64,000 nt of DNA from the NCBI RefSeq assembly GCF_030811685.1, contig NZ_JAUSRF010000006.1, forward strand, positions 1 through 64,000. The letters run 5' to 3'. This stretch comes from Neorhizobium huautlense (GTDB lineage Bacteria > Pseudomonadota > Alphaproteobacteria > Rhizobiales > Rhizobiaceae). The position numbers and the translations under genes were made by a program. Position 1 is the first letter of the stretch; every line of letters starts with the position of its first letter. Positions 16,225 to 25,711 of this stretch are shown in pieces. The notes under the pieces are model-generated. The model made no database searches. It saw nothing but the letters and a program-made list of their open reading frames with translations, and was not told the DNA's origin.

Positions 16225-19200
16225 TCAGACCGCGAGATAGGACGAGATGATCGAAGCCACGTCGTCGGGCTGGGTGTCGGATGCCTGCTGAGTGCCGGCA
16301 TCCGTCGTGCTCGTCTCCGATGTGCTGTTGCTGTTATCGGCCGAATAGGAAGCGAAGCTCATGGCCGAATAGGACGACGAGTTGCTGGAAACGCTGCCAG
16401 CGTCGTTTCTCTGCAAGGCGGCCACCTGCGCCGAAGTCATCGCGCCGATCTGGCCGGCGGTGAAGGCTTGCGCCTGCTCTGTCGGCAGGGCGGCCAGCAC
16501 CGCGGTGCTGAGGCCGGAAATCGCCGTGGAGCTGAGCGACATGATGTTTTCCGGCGAGAATGCCGCCAGATCGTCGGCACCGAGTGCCGCCGCCTGGATT
16601 GCGGTCAATGCGCCAACCTGCGTCATCGTCAGCGAACCAAGCTGGGTCGTTGTCATGGCGGCAACCTGATTATAGCCCAGTGCCGCCATCTGGCCGGTGG
16701 TCAAAGCCCCGATGTCTTCGGTCGTCAACGCTGCGACCACGGCTGTCGGCAGGCCGCGAATGGCGGCGGTATTGAGCGCTGCCAGTTCCTCCGTCGAGAA
16801 GGTCGTCAGCTGCGAGGTCGTCAGGCCTGCAAGGCCTGATGATCCGAGCGCTGCGATCTGTGCAAGCGACAGTGCGTCCAGCTGGTCGTTGCTCATCGCG
16901 TGGATCTGATCGCTGCTGAGGCCGGCGATCGCCGATGTGCCGAGCGCGGCGATCTCACCGGCCGACAGGGTTACGATAAAGGCCGTCGACAGGCCCTTCA
17001 TCCCGGTCGAACTGATCGCTGCCAGCTTTTCAGGCGTGAGGACTTCCAGTGCTGCAAGGCTGAAGCCGCTGAGTGCGTCCGAGGACAAGCCGGCGATCTG
17101 CCCGGTGGATAGCGCGTTGACCTGTTCGAGCGTCAGCCCGCTTGCCTGGCTGCTGCCGAGACCGGCAATGCCGGCCGTGCTCATTGCCGCAATCTGTGCC
17201 GTCGTCAGCGCCGCGATGTCATCGGCACCGAGTGCTGCAACCTGTTTGGAACCGAGTGCGGCGATCTGGCCGATGGAGAGCGCTTCCACCTGATCGACGC
17301 CCAGTGCCGCGATCTGGCTGGTGGTGAGGCCGGAAATCGCGCCGGTGCTCAAGGCCGCAATCTGGCTGGTCGTCAGGCCGGCAATGGCCGAAGTCGAAAG
17401 GCCGGGGATCGCATTCGAGCTGATGGCTCCCAATTCGGCGGTCGTGAATGTCGCGAGATCGTCCGCGCCCAGTGCCGCGATCTGACGGGAATTCAATGCG
17501 CCGATCTGCGTGCTGGTCAGTGCCTCGACTTGATGGCTGCTGAGTGCGGCGATCTGATCGGTGGTCAGTGCCGATGTCCCGGCAGAACTCAAGGCTGCCA
17601 CATGTGCCGTCGATAGGCTTGCGATCACATCTGTGGACAAGCCGGCTATGGCCATCGAGCTGATGGCGGCGATCTCCGCCGTCGTGAAGGTATCGATCCC
17701 ATCGGCGGTTAATGCCGCGATCTGGCGTGATGACAGCGCGCCGATCTGGGTGGCGTTGAGTGCCTCGACCTGTTCGGTCTTCAGTGCGGCGATTTGCGTG
17801 CTCGAAAGTCCGCCGATGCCGCCGGTGCTGAGAGCGGCAACCTGTGCGGTCGAAAGTGCGCCAAGATCGTCCGTGCCAAGGGCCGCCACCTGACGTGAGG
17901 TCAGGGCCGCCACCTGGCTTGTCGTCAGTGCTTCGATCTGGCTGCTGCTGAGAGCCGCGATCTGCGCCGTCGTCAGCCCGGAAATCGCCGCTGCGCTGAG
18001 AGAAGCAATCTGGGTGGTCGACAGCCCGGCAATCGCCGATGTCGATAGGCCGGAAATTGCGCCGGACGTGATCGCGCCCATCTCTCCAGGCGTGAACGTA
18101 TCGATGGCGCCCGGTGTCAGTCCACCGATCTGGGAGGATTGCAGGGCTGCGATCTGCGCGCTGACCAGGGCTTCCGCCTGGCTGGTGCTCAATGCGGCAA
18201 TCTGCGTGCTCGAAAGGCCGGCGATACCGTCGGAGCCCAGTGCCGCGATCTGTGCGGTCGACAGCGCTGCGATATCATCCGTGCCGAAGGCCGCGACCTG
18301 TCGCGAACCGAGTGCATGTACCTGCGCGGTGGTCAGGGCTGCGATCTGTTCGCTGCTGAGTGCGGCGATCAGGTCCGTGGTCAGTCCGGTTATGCCTGAT
18401 GCGCTGAGTGCTGCGATCTGGTCGGTCGACAGCGACGAGAGGACAGAGGTCGACAGACCGGCAAGGGCACCGGATGTGATTGCTGCGAGGTCGTCGTCGG
18501 AGAATTTTGCGAGATCGTCGGCTCCGAGTGCCGCAAGCTGTTTCGAGTTGAGCGCGGCCACTTGCGTGCTCGTCAGCGCCTCCGCCTGATCGGTGGTGAG
18601 TGCCGCAATCTGGTCGGCTGTCAGGCCGGCAATGCCATTGCTGCTCAGGGCCGCTACCTGGCCGGTGGTGAGAATGGCGACGCTGCCTGTGCCCAGTGCT
18701 GCGACCTGTCGCGATGTCAGTGCGCCTAATTGAGCTGTGGTCAGCGCCTTGAGCTGGTCGCTGGTCAGCGCTGCAATGCGGTCCGTGCCGAGTGCTGCCG
18801 TGCTGGTGGTGGTGAGAGCGGCAATCTGGGCCGTCGAGAGTGACGCCAGCGTTTCAGCCGTCATGCCGCCGATGGCATTGGAATTGATCGCCGCAATTTC
18901 CCGCGTCGAGAAGGTCGCGAGATCGTCCGTCCCGAAAGCCGCCATCTGCGTGGCGCTCAATATGGCAATCTGCGCACTGTTCAGAGCTTCGACCTGGTCG
19001 GTGCCCAGAGCCACGATCTGTCGTGTCGTCAGGCCGGTGATGCCGGATGGGCTGAGCGCCGCAATTTGGGCGGTGGTCAGCATGGAAAGCGTATCTGTGG
19101 AAAGTCCAGAAATGGCGCCGGAACTGATGGCGGCAATCTCGCGTGTCGTGAATGTCGCCAGATCATCGGTACCGAGTGCGGACAACTGGGCGGAATTCAA

Positions 19201-22200
19201 TGCCCCGATCTGTGCGCTGGTGAGCGCCTCCACCTGTGCCGTGGAAAGCGCCGCGATCTGTCGCGTCGTCAGGCCAGTGATGCCGGCGGTGCTGAGCGCT
19301 GCAATCTGCGCGGTGGAAAGCGCCGCAATGGTTTCCGTCGGCAGGCCGGCAATCACACCGGCGGAGATGGCGGCGATGTCCTTGCTGGAGAAGGTTGCGA
19401 TCTCTTCCGGTCCCAGGACTGCAAGCTGTTTCGAGGTCAGGGCGGCCACCTGCGCGCTGGTCAGCGCTTCCGCCTGTGCCGTTGTCAGGGCTCCCAGTTG
19501 CTGTGAGGTCAGGCCGTTGATGCCGGAAGAGCCCAGTGCCGCGATCTGGGCAGTGGAGAGTGCGGCGATATCATCGGTACCCAGGGCGCCGATCTGTGCA
19601 GATCTCAGCGCATTCATCTGCCGTGTGGTCAGTGCGGCTATCTGGTCGGTACCGAGCGATTCCATCTGGTCGGGCGACATGCCCAGAATGCCGCCGGTAC
19701 TGATGGCGGCGATCTGCGCAGGTGTCAGGGCCGCCAGATCGATGGTCTCGAAGGCGGCGATCTGTTTGGAACTCAGGGCTGCAATCTGCGCCGTGGTCAG
19801 TGCGGCCACCTGCGCTGTGCTCAAGGCCTCGATCTGATTGCCGTTGAGGCCGAGAAGACCTGCCGGGCTGAGCGCGGCAATCTGTGCCGTCGAAAGCAGT
19901 TCGATATCGTCACCCAGGGCGCCGACCTGTGATGCGTTCAGCGCCTTGACCTGTGCCGTCGACAGTGCGGCGATCTGTGCGCTGCCGAGGGCATCCACCT
20001 GGACCGTGCTCAGTCCGGTTATCGCAAGCGTGCTCAGTGCCGCGATCTGCGCCGTGGAAAGTGCTGCGATTGCAGCCTCGCTCAGGCCGCCGAGCGCACG
20101 ATTGCTGATGGCGGCGATGCCGGCTGTCGAGAAGGCGGCGAGATCGTCGGGCTCGAGAGCGGACAGCTGCGTCGAGCTCAATGCACGGATCTGGGCAGGA
20201 GAAAGTGCCGACAACTGTCCGGAGGAAAGCCTGTCGATCTGATCGGTGCTCAGTGCCGCGACCGCCTGCGTGCTCAGGGATGCAATCTGTCCGGAAGAGA
20301 GGCTGGCAAATGCTGCGTCGCTCAGGCCGGAGATCGCACGGTTGCTCAGCGCGGCAATTTCCGTGGTCGAAAATGTCGCGATGTCGTCGGCACTGAGGCC
20401 CGCCGTCTGGCTGGCCGTCAGCGCCTTGATCTGGTTGATCGTAAACGCGTCGACCTGCGCGGTGCTGAGCGCTGCGATCTGGTCCGAAGTGAGGCCGGTT
20501 ATCGCACCTGCCGAGAGAGCTGCGATCTGCGCGGGCGAAAGGCTGGCAAAGGTTTCGGGGCTGAGGCCGGAAATGGCGCCGGCCGAAAGAGCCGCGATTT
20601 CGTCCAGCGAAAAGGTCGCGAGGTCGTTTTTGTCGAAGATCGACAATTGCTCGGACGACATGGCCCGGATCTGAACCGCAGACAGGGCTTCTACCTGCGC
20701 CGTGCTCATGACCGCGATCTGATCTGTTGTCAGTCGGGAGATGGCGGTCGTGCTCAGCACTGCTATCTGGGCGGTTGACAGCGCTGCGATGAAATCCGTG
20801 CCAATGACGGCGAGCTGGGCGGTCTTCAGTGCCACGATCGCGCTTGGATTGAGCGCGGCAATCTGGGCGGACGACAGTGCCGCAAGCGCATCCGTGCTCA
20901 GACCCGGCATGGCGCGGTTGGTAATGGCGGCAATGTCGGCGGTGGAAAATGTGGCTATATCGTCTTCACCAAGCGCGGCAAGCTGTTTCGAGCCGAGTGC
21001 ACGAACCTGTGCCGGTGTCAGGGCTTCCGCCTGGTCGACCGTCAGTGCGGTGATGTGGGCCGGTGTCAGGGACGCAATCTGCCCGGTTGTCAAAGATGCG
21101 ATCTGGGCCGTCGTCAGCGCCGCGATCACATCCGTGCCGAGGCCCGCCAGCGATCTGCTGGCAATGGAGGCAATTTCGTCATCGGTCAGGGTTGCAATGT
21201 CATCGGCCCCCAAGGCTGAGATCTGCAAACTGTTCATGGCGCGGAAATGGTTGCTGGTCAGTGCCTCCACCTGACCGGTCGACAATGTCGCGATCTGCGC
21301 CGTGGTCAGGGCTCCGGCCTGGGCCGAGGTCAGCGCCGAAATCTGCGCGGAAGAGAGCGCGGCAATTCCGGCGGTGGCAAGACCGCTGAGCGCCCTGGTA
21401 TTGATCGCCGCGATATCATCCGGCGACAGAGTTGCAATCTGCTCGCTGCTCAGATGGGCAATCTGTCCGGCACTCATGGCGCGGATCTGGGCCGCGGAGA
21501 GGGCATCTGCCTGGGCTGTGGTCAGAGCCGCAATCTGGGCACCGGTCAAGCCGGTCATGCCGTTGGTGCTGATCGAGGCGATCTGTGTTGCCGAGAGGGC
21601 TGCAATTGCCTCCGTCGTCAGACCAGAAATGGCCCGGTTGCCGATCGAAGCGATTTCGGCATTGGTGAAGGTCGCAAGGTCTTCGGCATCCAGCGCGGCC
21701 AACTGCGCCGAACTGAGCACCTTGACCTGATAGACGGTCAGCGCTTCTACCTGTGTTGGCGAGAGCGCCTGTATCTGCGCTGACGTCAGGCTGGCAATGG
21801 CGCCGGTGCTCAGCGCGGCGATCTGTTCCGGTGTCAGCTTTTCTATGGCCTCGTTCGTCAGGCCTTGTACGGCCCTGTTCGAAAGGGCGGCGATTTCCGC
21901 GCTCGTGAACTGTGCAATGCCGTCGGGGCCAAGGGCGGTCACCTGAGCCGGGCTCAGAACCTTGATCTGCGGGATCGACAACGCCTCGACCTGATCGGCG
22001 CTCAGCGCTCCGACCTGTGCCGTCGAAAGCGTTGCCACGGCTCCCGTATTGAGCGCGCTGATCTGCTCGGTCGAAAGGGCGGTGATGAAGCCGGTGCCGA
22101 CGGCCGCAATCTGCGCCGCCTTGATGGCGCCGACCTGCGCGTTGGTGAGCGCAGCCACCTGAGCTGAGTCGAGCTCCGCCAGTATTGCCGGGTTCACACC

Positions 22201-22890
22201 GGCAATGGCGCTGTTGTTGAGGGCGGCAATCTCCTGCGTGGTGAATGTCGCAAGGCCGGCGGTCCCCAGCGCGCCGATCTGGGCTGCTGTCAATTGCGCC
22301 GCCTGGGCAGCTGTGAGCGCTTCGGTTTGCGCGCTGCTCAGCGCGGTGATTTGTCCGGTCGTCAGGCCGCCGACCGATTTGGGGCTGAGTGCGGCGATCT
22401 GCGCCGTCGTCAGTGATGCCATGGTTTCGGTGGTGATACCCGTGATCGCCCTGGTGGTGATCGAGGCCATGTCTGCTGTCGAGAAGGTGGCAAGCTCCTC
22501 CGGGCCCAGCATGGCAAGTTGAGAGGAGGTGAGCGCGCTGACCTGTGATTCCGTCAATGCTTCTGCCTGAAGTGTGGAGAAGCCGCCGATCTGCGTTGCC
22601 GTCATCGCGGCGACCTGGGCCGGTGTCAGGCTCTGGATCGCGCCCGGTGCAAGCACGGTCAACTGGTCGAGCGACAGGCCGACGATCGCCGATTGCGAGA
22701 TTGCGCGAAGCTGCTGGGAGCCGAGAACCTCGACGTCTTCCTTGTCCAGCGCGGCAATCTGCGCCGAGGACAGCGCGTTGATCTGGGTCGTCGACAGCGA
22801 CGCCACGTCTTCGGTCGACCAGGCGGCAACCGATGCCGTCGAAAGGGACCGGATCTGGCTTGGGGTCAGATTGGAAACGATCGAAGTCAT
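16225..22890 (-). CDS. Giant Ser/Thr-rich octapeptide-repeat protein (putative glycosylated surface protein)
   Basis: This protein of about 2,221 residues consists almost entirely of an octad, consensus (A/G)-L-(S/T)-(S/T)-x-Q-(I/V)-(A/x). Octads build long 80-residue units (10 octads, containing DDLATFSTxEIAAI) and short 56-residue units (7 octads). I noticed no cysteine; Lys and Arg are scarce. At least a quarter of residues are Ser/Thr. The last 60 or so residues form a Ser/Asn/Thr/Asp-rich tail ending DDVASIISSYLAV, reminiscent of an uncleaved C-terminal type I secretion signal. There is no N-terminal signal peptide. I chose ATG 22890 (MTSIVSNLTPSQ) because repeats start there; frame stays open to 23007. 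I do not recognise a named family. Role as a glycosylated adhesin or surface fibre is inferred from the adjacent OGT-like gene. Confidence 0.85.
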   Translation of the reverse strand: MTSIVSNLTPSQIRSLSTASVAAWSTEDVASLSTTQINALSSAQIAALDKEDVEVLGSQQLRAISQSAIVGLSLDQLTVLAPGAIQSLTPAQVAAMTATQIGGFSTLQAEALTESQVSALTSSQLAMLGPEELATFSTADMASITTRAITGITTETMASLTTAQIAALSPKSVGGLTTGQITALSSAQTEALTAAQAAQLTAAQIGALGTAGLATFTTQEIAALNNSAIAGVNPAILAELDSAQVAALTNAQVGAIKAAQIAAVGTGFITALSTEQISALNTGAVATLSTAQVGALSADQVEALSIPQIKVLSPAQVTALGPDGIAQFTSAEIAALSNRAVQGLTNEAIEKLTPEQIAALSTGAIASLTSAQIQALSPTQVEALTVYQVKVLSSAQLAALDAEDLATFTNAEIASIGNRAISGLTTEAIAALSATQIASISTNGMTGLTGAQIAALTTAQADALSAAQIRAMSAGQIAHLSSEQIATLSPDDIAAINTRALSGLATAGIAALSSAQISALTSAQAGALTTAQIATLSTGQVEALTSNHFRAMNSLQISALGADDIATLTDDEIASIASRSLAGLGTDVIAALTTAQIASLTTGQIASLTPAHITALTVDQAEALTPAQVRALGSKQLAALGEDDIATFSTADIAAITNRAMPGLSTDALAALSSAQIAALNPSAIVALKTAQLAVIGTDFIAALSTAQIAVLSTTAISRLTTDQIAVMSTAQVEALSAVQIRAMSSEQLSIFDKNDLATFSLDEIAALSAGAISGLSPETFASLSPAQIAALSAGAITGLTSDQIAALSTAQVDAFTINQIKALTASQTAGLSADDIATFSTTEIAALSNRAISGLSDAAFASLSSGQIASLSTQAVAALSTDQIDRLSSGQLSALSPAQIRALSSTQLSALEPDDLAAFSTAGIAAISNRALGGLSEAAIAALSTAQIAALSTLAITGLSTVQVDALGSAQIAALSTAQVKALNASQVGALGDDIELLSTAQIAALSPAGLLGLNGNQIEALSTAQVAALTTAQIAALSSKQIAAFETIDLAALTPAQIAAISTGGILGMSPDQMESLGTDQIAALTTRQMNALRSAQIGALGTDDIAALSTAQIAALGSSGINGLTSQQLGALTTAQAEALTSAQVAALTSKQLAVLGPEEIATFSSKDIAAISAGVIAGLPTETIAALSTAQIAALSTAGITGLTTRQIAALSTAQVEALTSAQIGALNSAQLSALGTDDLATFTTREIAAISSGAISGLSTDTLSMLTTAQIAALSPSGITGLTTRQIVALGTDQVEALNSAQIAILSATQMAAFGTDDLATFSTREIAAINSNAIGGMTAETLASLSTAQIAALTTTSTAALGTDRIAALTSDQLKALTTAQLGALTSRQVAALGTGSVAILTTGQVAALSSNGIAGLTADQIAALTTDQAEALTSTQVAALNSKQLAALGADDLAKFSDDDLAAITSGALAGLSTSVLSSLSTDQIAALSASGITGLTTDLIAALSSEQIAALTTAQVHALGSRQVAAFGTDDIAALSTAQIAALGSDGIAGLSSTQIAALSTSQAEALVSAQIAALQSSQIGGLTPGAIDTFTPGEMGAITSGAISGLSTSAIAGLSTTQIASLSAAAISGLTTAQIAALSSSQIEALTTSQVAALTSRQVAALGTDDLGALSTAQVAALSTGGIGGLSSTQIAALKTEQVEALNATQIGALSSRQIAALTADGIDTFTTAEIAAISSMAIAGLSTDVIASLSTAHVAALSSAGTSALTTDQIAALSSHQVEALTSTQIGALNSRQIAALGADDLATFTTAELGAISSNAIPGLSTSAIAGLTTSQIAALSTGAISGLTTSQIAALGVDQVEALSIGQIAALGSKQVAALGADDIAALTTAQIAAMSTAGIAGLGSSQASGLTLEQVNALSTGQIAGLSSDALSGFSLAALEVLTPEKLAAISSTGMKGLSTAFIVTLSAGEIAALGTSAIAGLSSDQIHAMSNDQLDALSLAQIAALGSSGLAGLTTSQLTTFSTEELAALNTAAIRGLPTAVVAALTTEDIGALTTGQMAALGYNQVAAMTTTQLGSLTMTQVGALTAIQAAALGADDLAAFSPENIMSLSSTAISGLSTAVLAALPTEQAQAFTAGQIGAMTSAQVAALQRNDAGSVSSNSSSYSAMSFASYSADNSNSTSETSTTDAGTQQASDTQPDDVASIISSYLAV

Positions 22891-23227
22891 GTAAACAAGG
22901 TCCCGGCTAAATCGAACGAAAAACGGAATTTTCGAAGCAGAAACGGGCTCATGTCCCGGCCGCGCACAGCCACCAAGTGTGCGATTGCAGCCCTGACCCT
23001 CACCCAATTGCGGTGGAACCTATGCGCCGGGGCTTGTCCGAGACTGAATTTGATACAGGCTCACAAGTGGATATTTGCAGCTTTTGGTGCGTGTTGGATG
23101 GCCGCCACCGCCTAGACGATAGTCGTAAGACCAATGTTGGATTGGCTAAATCCGGGTTGAGGGTAGCCTTTGAAACTGCGCTCTTGAGGAGGGGTGCGAC
23201 GTTTTCACCGACTTTGGGAGGAGTCAT
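22891..23227. other. Divergent intergenic region between repeat gene and ABC operon
   Basis: This 337-bp gap must hold the promoters of the leftward repeat gene and the rightward ABC importer operon. A strong Shine-Dalgarno GGGAGGAG (23216-23223) precedes the importer start at 23228. I could not identify convincing -35/-10 hexamers, operators or a structured RNA, and no further gene is apparent. Confidence 0.5.
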
Positions 23228-24577
23228 ATGTCCAGTTTTATTGTTACCCGTCGTGGCCTGCTGCGTACCGGTGCCCTGTCCGGCTTGGCGCTTGCGGCGC
23301 CGATGCATTTTGTGCGCGGTGCGTATGCTGAGGACAAGATGTCCTGCAACGTGCCAACCGGCGACACGGTCACCTTCGGCTTCAACGTGCCGCTCTCCGG
23401 CCCCTATGCAGACGAAGGGCAGGACGAGCTGAAGGCCTACAAGCTGGCCGTCAAACACCTGAACGGCGAGGGTGATGGCGGCATGTTGCCGACCTTTTCG
23501 TCCAAGGCGCTGAAGGGTAACGGAATTCTCGGCAAGAAGGTCGCCTTCGTTTCGGGCGACACCCAGACCAAGGCCGATGCCGCGCGCGACAGCGCCAAGC
23601 GCATGGTGGAAAAGGACGGCGCGGTCGTCATCACCGGCGGTTCGTCTTCCGCCGAAGCAGTCGCGGTGCAGAGCCTCTGCCAGGATCTCGGTGTCATCTT
23701 CATGACCGGTCTCACCCATTCCAACGACACGACCGGCAAGGACAAGAAACGGTACGGTTTCCGCCACTTCTTCAACGCCTACATGTCCGGTATCGGTCTC
23801 GGCCCCGTCATCGGCGAAGCTTATGGCGCGGACCGCAAGGCCTATCATCTGACGGCCGATTATACCTGGGGCTGGACGCAGGAAGAATCGATGAAGGCCG
23901 CCACCGAAAAGCTCGGCTGGCAGACCGTCAAGACGGTGCGCACGCCGCTCGGTATCGGCGACTATTCCCAGTACATCACTCCGGTTCTCAATTCCGGCGC
24001 CGACGTGCTGATCCTCAACCACTACGGCAAGGACATGATCAACTCGTTGACCCAGGCCGTGCAGTTCGGCCTGCGCGACAAGCAGGTCAACGGCAAGCAA
24101 TTCGAGATCGTCGTGCCGTTGTTCTCCGAACTGATGGCGCAGGGGGCGGGCGAGGCGATCAAGGGCATTTACGGTACCGCCAACTGGGACTGGAAGCTCA
24201 CCGATCCCGGCACCAAGGCATTCACCCAGTCCTTCGGCAAGGAATATGGCACGCCGCCATCGCAGGCTGCCCATACCTGCTATGTACAGGCGCTGCTTTA
24301 TGCCGATGCCTGCGAACGCGCCGGCACCTTTTATGCGCCTGAAGTCATCAAGGCGCTTGAAGGTTTCGATTTCGATGGTCTCGGCAACGGCCCGACCCTT
24401 TATCGCGCCGAGGATCACCAGTGCTTCAAGGATATTCTGGTCGTGCAGGGCAAGGAAGCGCCGAAGGACAAGTTCGACCTTCTGGAAGTCCGCAAGATCA
24501 TCCCGGCCAAGGATGTCACCTATGACGCCAAGATCTTTGGCGGTGACCTCGGCCCGGCCGACGCCAAGACGTGCTGA
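23228..24577 (+). CDS. ABC transporter substrate-binding protein, branched-chain amino acid (HAAT) type, Tat signal
   Basis: This 449-residue Peripla_BP_6 (LivJ-like) binding protein carries a twin-arginine signal: TRRGLLRTGALSGLALAAP at residues 7-25, cleavage probably near AYAED (about 36). Tat export suggests it folds, or loads a ligand, before export. The mature protein begins with the two-lobed fold typical of the family (VTFGFNVPLSGPYADEGQ). It is the first gene of a complete importer with two permeases and two ATPases. Substrates of this superfamily include amino acids, urea, amides and aromatic acids. The downstream MTHFR-like gene hints at a one-carbon-related compound, but this is speculative. 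Confidence 0.88.
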   Translation: MSSFIVTRRGLLRTGALSGLALAAPMHFVRGAYAEDKMSCNVPTGDTVTFGFNVPLSGPYADEGQDELKAYKLAVKHLNGEGDGGMLPTFSSKALKGNGILGKKVAFVSGDTQTKADAARDSAKRMVEKDGAVVITGGSSSAEAVAVQSLCQDLGVIFMTGLTHSNDTTGKDKKRYGFRHFFNAYMSGIGLGPVIGEAYGADRKAYHLTADYTWGWTQEESMKAATEKLGWQTVKTVRTPLGIGDYSQYITPVLNSGADVLILNHYGKDMINSLTQAVQFGLRDKQVNGKQFEIVVPLFSELMAQGAGEAIKGIYGTANWDWKLTDPGTKAFTQSFGKEYGTPPSQAAHTCYVQALLYADACERAGTFYAPEVIKALEGFDFDGLGNGPTLYRAEDHQCFKDILVVQGKEAPKDKFDLLEVRKIIPAKDVTYDAKIFGGDLGPADAKTC

Positions 24578-24598
24578 TCATTTTTTGATCCGGGCCTG

Positions 24599-24618
24599 AT
24601 CCGGCTTGAGAGCCGGAT
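24599..24618. promoter_or_regulatory. Hairpin between binding-protein and permease genes
   Basis: A perfect stem ATCCGGCT-TGAG-AGCCGGAT with a 4-nt loop lies between the binding-protein stop and the LivH-like start. No T-run follows. Such structures after the binding-protein gene often stabilise its mRNA 3' end, giving excess binding protein over permease. Confidence 0.55.
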
Positions 24619-24681
24619 ATTGACCGTCGGGCGCGAAAAGCGTCCGGCGGGCTTGTCGCAATCCTTTTTTATGGCGGTCTC

Positions 24682-25707
24682 ATGGACGCGATACTGCTGC
24701 AGATTCTCAACGGGCTCGACAAGGGTGGCGCCTACGCCCTGATCGCTCTCGGACTCACTCTCGTTTTCGGAACGCTCGGCGTCGTCAATTTCGCCCATGG
24801 CGCCTTGTTCATGATGGGTGCCTTTTGCGCCGTGGCTTTCAACAAGCTCTTGACGCTGCAATCGGTGACCATCGATCCAAGCCAGACCACGCCCTGGGGC
24901 TCACCCATGGAAGTGCGCCAACCTTATGTCGAGGCATGGCTTGGCGAGAGCGGAAAATTCCTGGTCGATTATTCGGTGCCGGCGTCGATCCTGCTGGCCA
25001 TCCCGGTGATGTTGATCGTCGGTATTGCCATGGAGCGTGGGCTGATCCGCCATTTCTACAAGCGCCCGCATTCAGAACAGATTCTTGTCACTTTCGGGCT
25101 GGCGATCGTCATCCAGGAAATCATCAAACATTATTTCGGCGCCAACCCGATCCCGCAGCCGGCCCCTGCGGCCTTTCGTGGCACGGCTGCCGTGGGGGAA
25201 ATGATCGGTCTCGGCCAGGGGCTGCCATATCCGTGGTGGCGGCTGATCTATCTGGCGTTCTCACTGTCGATCATCGGCGCGGTGTTTGCATTCCTGCGCT
25301 TCACCACCTACGGCATGGTCGTGCGTGCCGGCATGCGTGACCGCGAAACCGTCGGCCTGCTCGGCATCAATATCGAGCGGCGCTTTACCGTCGTGTTCGG
25401 TATCGCCGCCGTCGTCGCCGGCGTTGCGGGTGTGATGTACACGCCGATCCTGCCGCCGGATTATCATATCGGCATGGAGTTCCTCGTCCTGTCCTTCGTC
25501 GTGGTCGTGGTCGGCGGCATGGGGTCGCTCGGTGGCGCGGTGCTGGCCGGGTTCCTGCTCGGCATTCTGCAGTCCTTTGCCTCCATGAACGAGGTGAAGG
25601 CCATCATCCCCGGCATCGACCAGATCATCATCTATCTCGTGGCAGTCGTCGTGCTGCTCACCCTGCCGCGTGGCCTGATGGGGCGCGCCGGCGTCATGGA
25701 GGAGTGA
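24682..25707 (+). CDS. Branched-chain amino acid-type ABC transporter permease (LivH family)
   Basis: This 341-residue LivH-type inner-membrane permease has about eight hydrophobic segments. The N-terminal [30 protein letters not shown] region and the later [14 protein letters not shown] loop are hallmarks of the family. A hydrophilic insertion of about 50 residues (about 55-100) between the first helices makes it longer than typical LivH of about 300 residues. It pairs with the LivM-like permease whose ATG follows four bases after its stop. Confidence 0.9.
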   Translation: MDAILLQILNGLDKGGAYALIALGLTLVFGTLGVVNFAHGALFMMGAFCAVAFNKLLTLQSVTIDPSQTTPWGSPMEVRQPYVEAWLGESGKFLVDYSVPASILLAIPVMLIVGIAMERGLIRHFYKRPHSEQILVTFGLAIVIQEIIKHYFGANPIPQPAPAAFRGTAAVGEMIGLGQGLPYPWWRLIYLAFSLSIIGAVFAFLRFTTYGMVVRAGMRDRETVGLLGINIERRFTVVFGIAAVVAGVAGVMYTPILPPDYHIGMEFLVLSFVVVVVGGMGSLGGAVLAGFLLGILQSFASMNEVKAIIPGIDQIIIYLVAVVVLLTLPRGLMGRAGVMEE

Positions 25708-25711
25708 ACCG

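Noticed and set aside
18737..19837. Plus-strand repetitive frames antisense to the giant repeat gene
   Set aside because: They mirror the repeats of the minus-strand gene; only the minus frame is continuous over 6.6 kb and ends in a non-repeat tail.
16225..22890. TAL-effector-like or ice-nucleation-like protein
   Set aside because: The LTPxQ motif recalls TAL repeats (LTPEQVVAIAS), but those are 33-35 residues long with variable di-residues. Ice-nucleation octapeptides share the 8-residue period but have an AGYGSTxT core. Neither consensus fits.
16225..22890. CRISPR array
   Set aside because: The DNA repeats are degenerate, coding and of 24, 168 and 240 bp periodicity without identical repeats and unique spacers.
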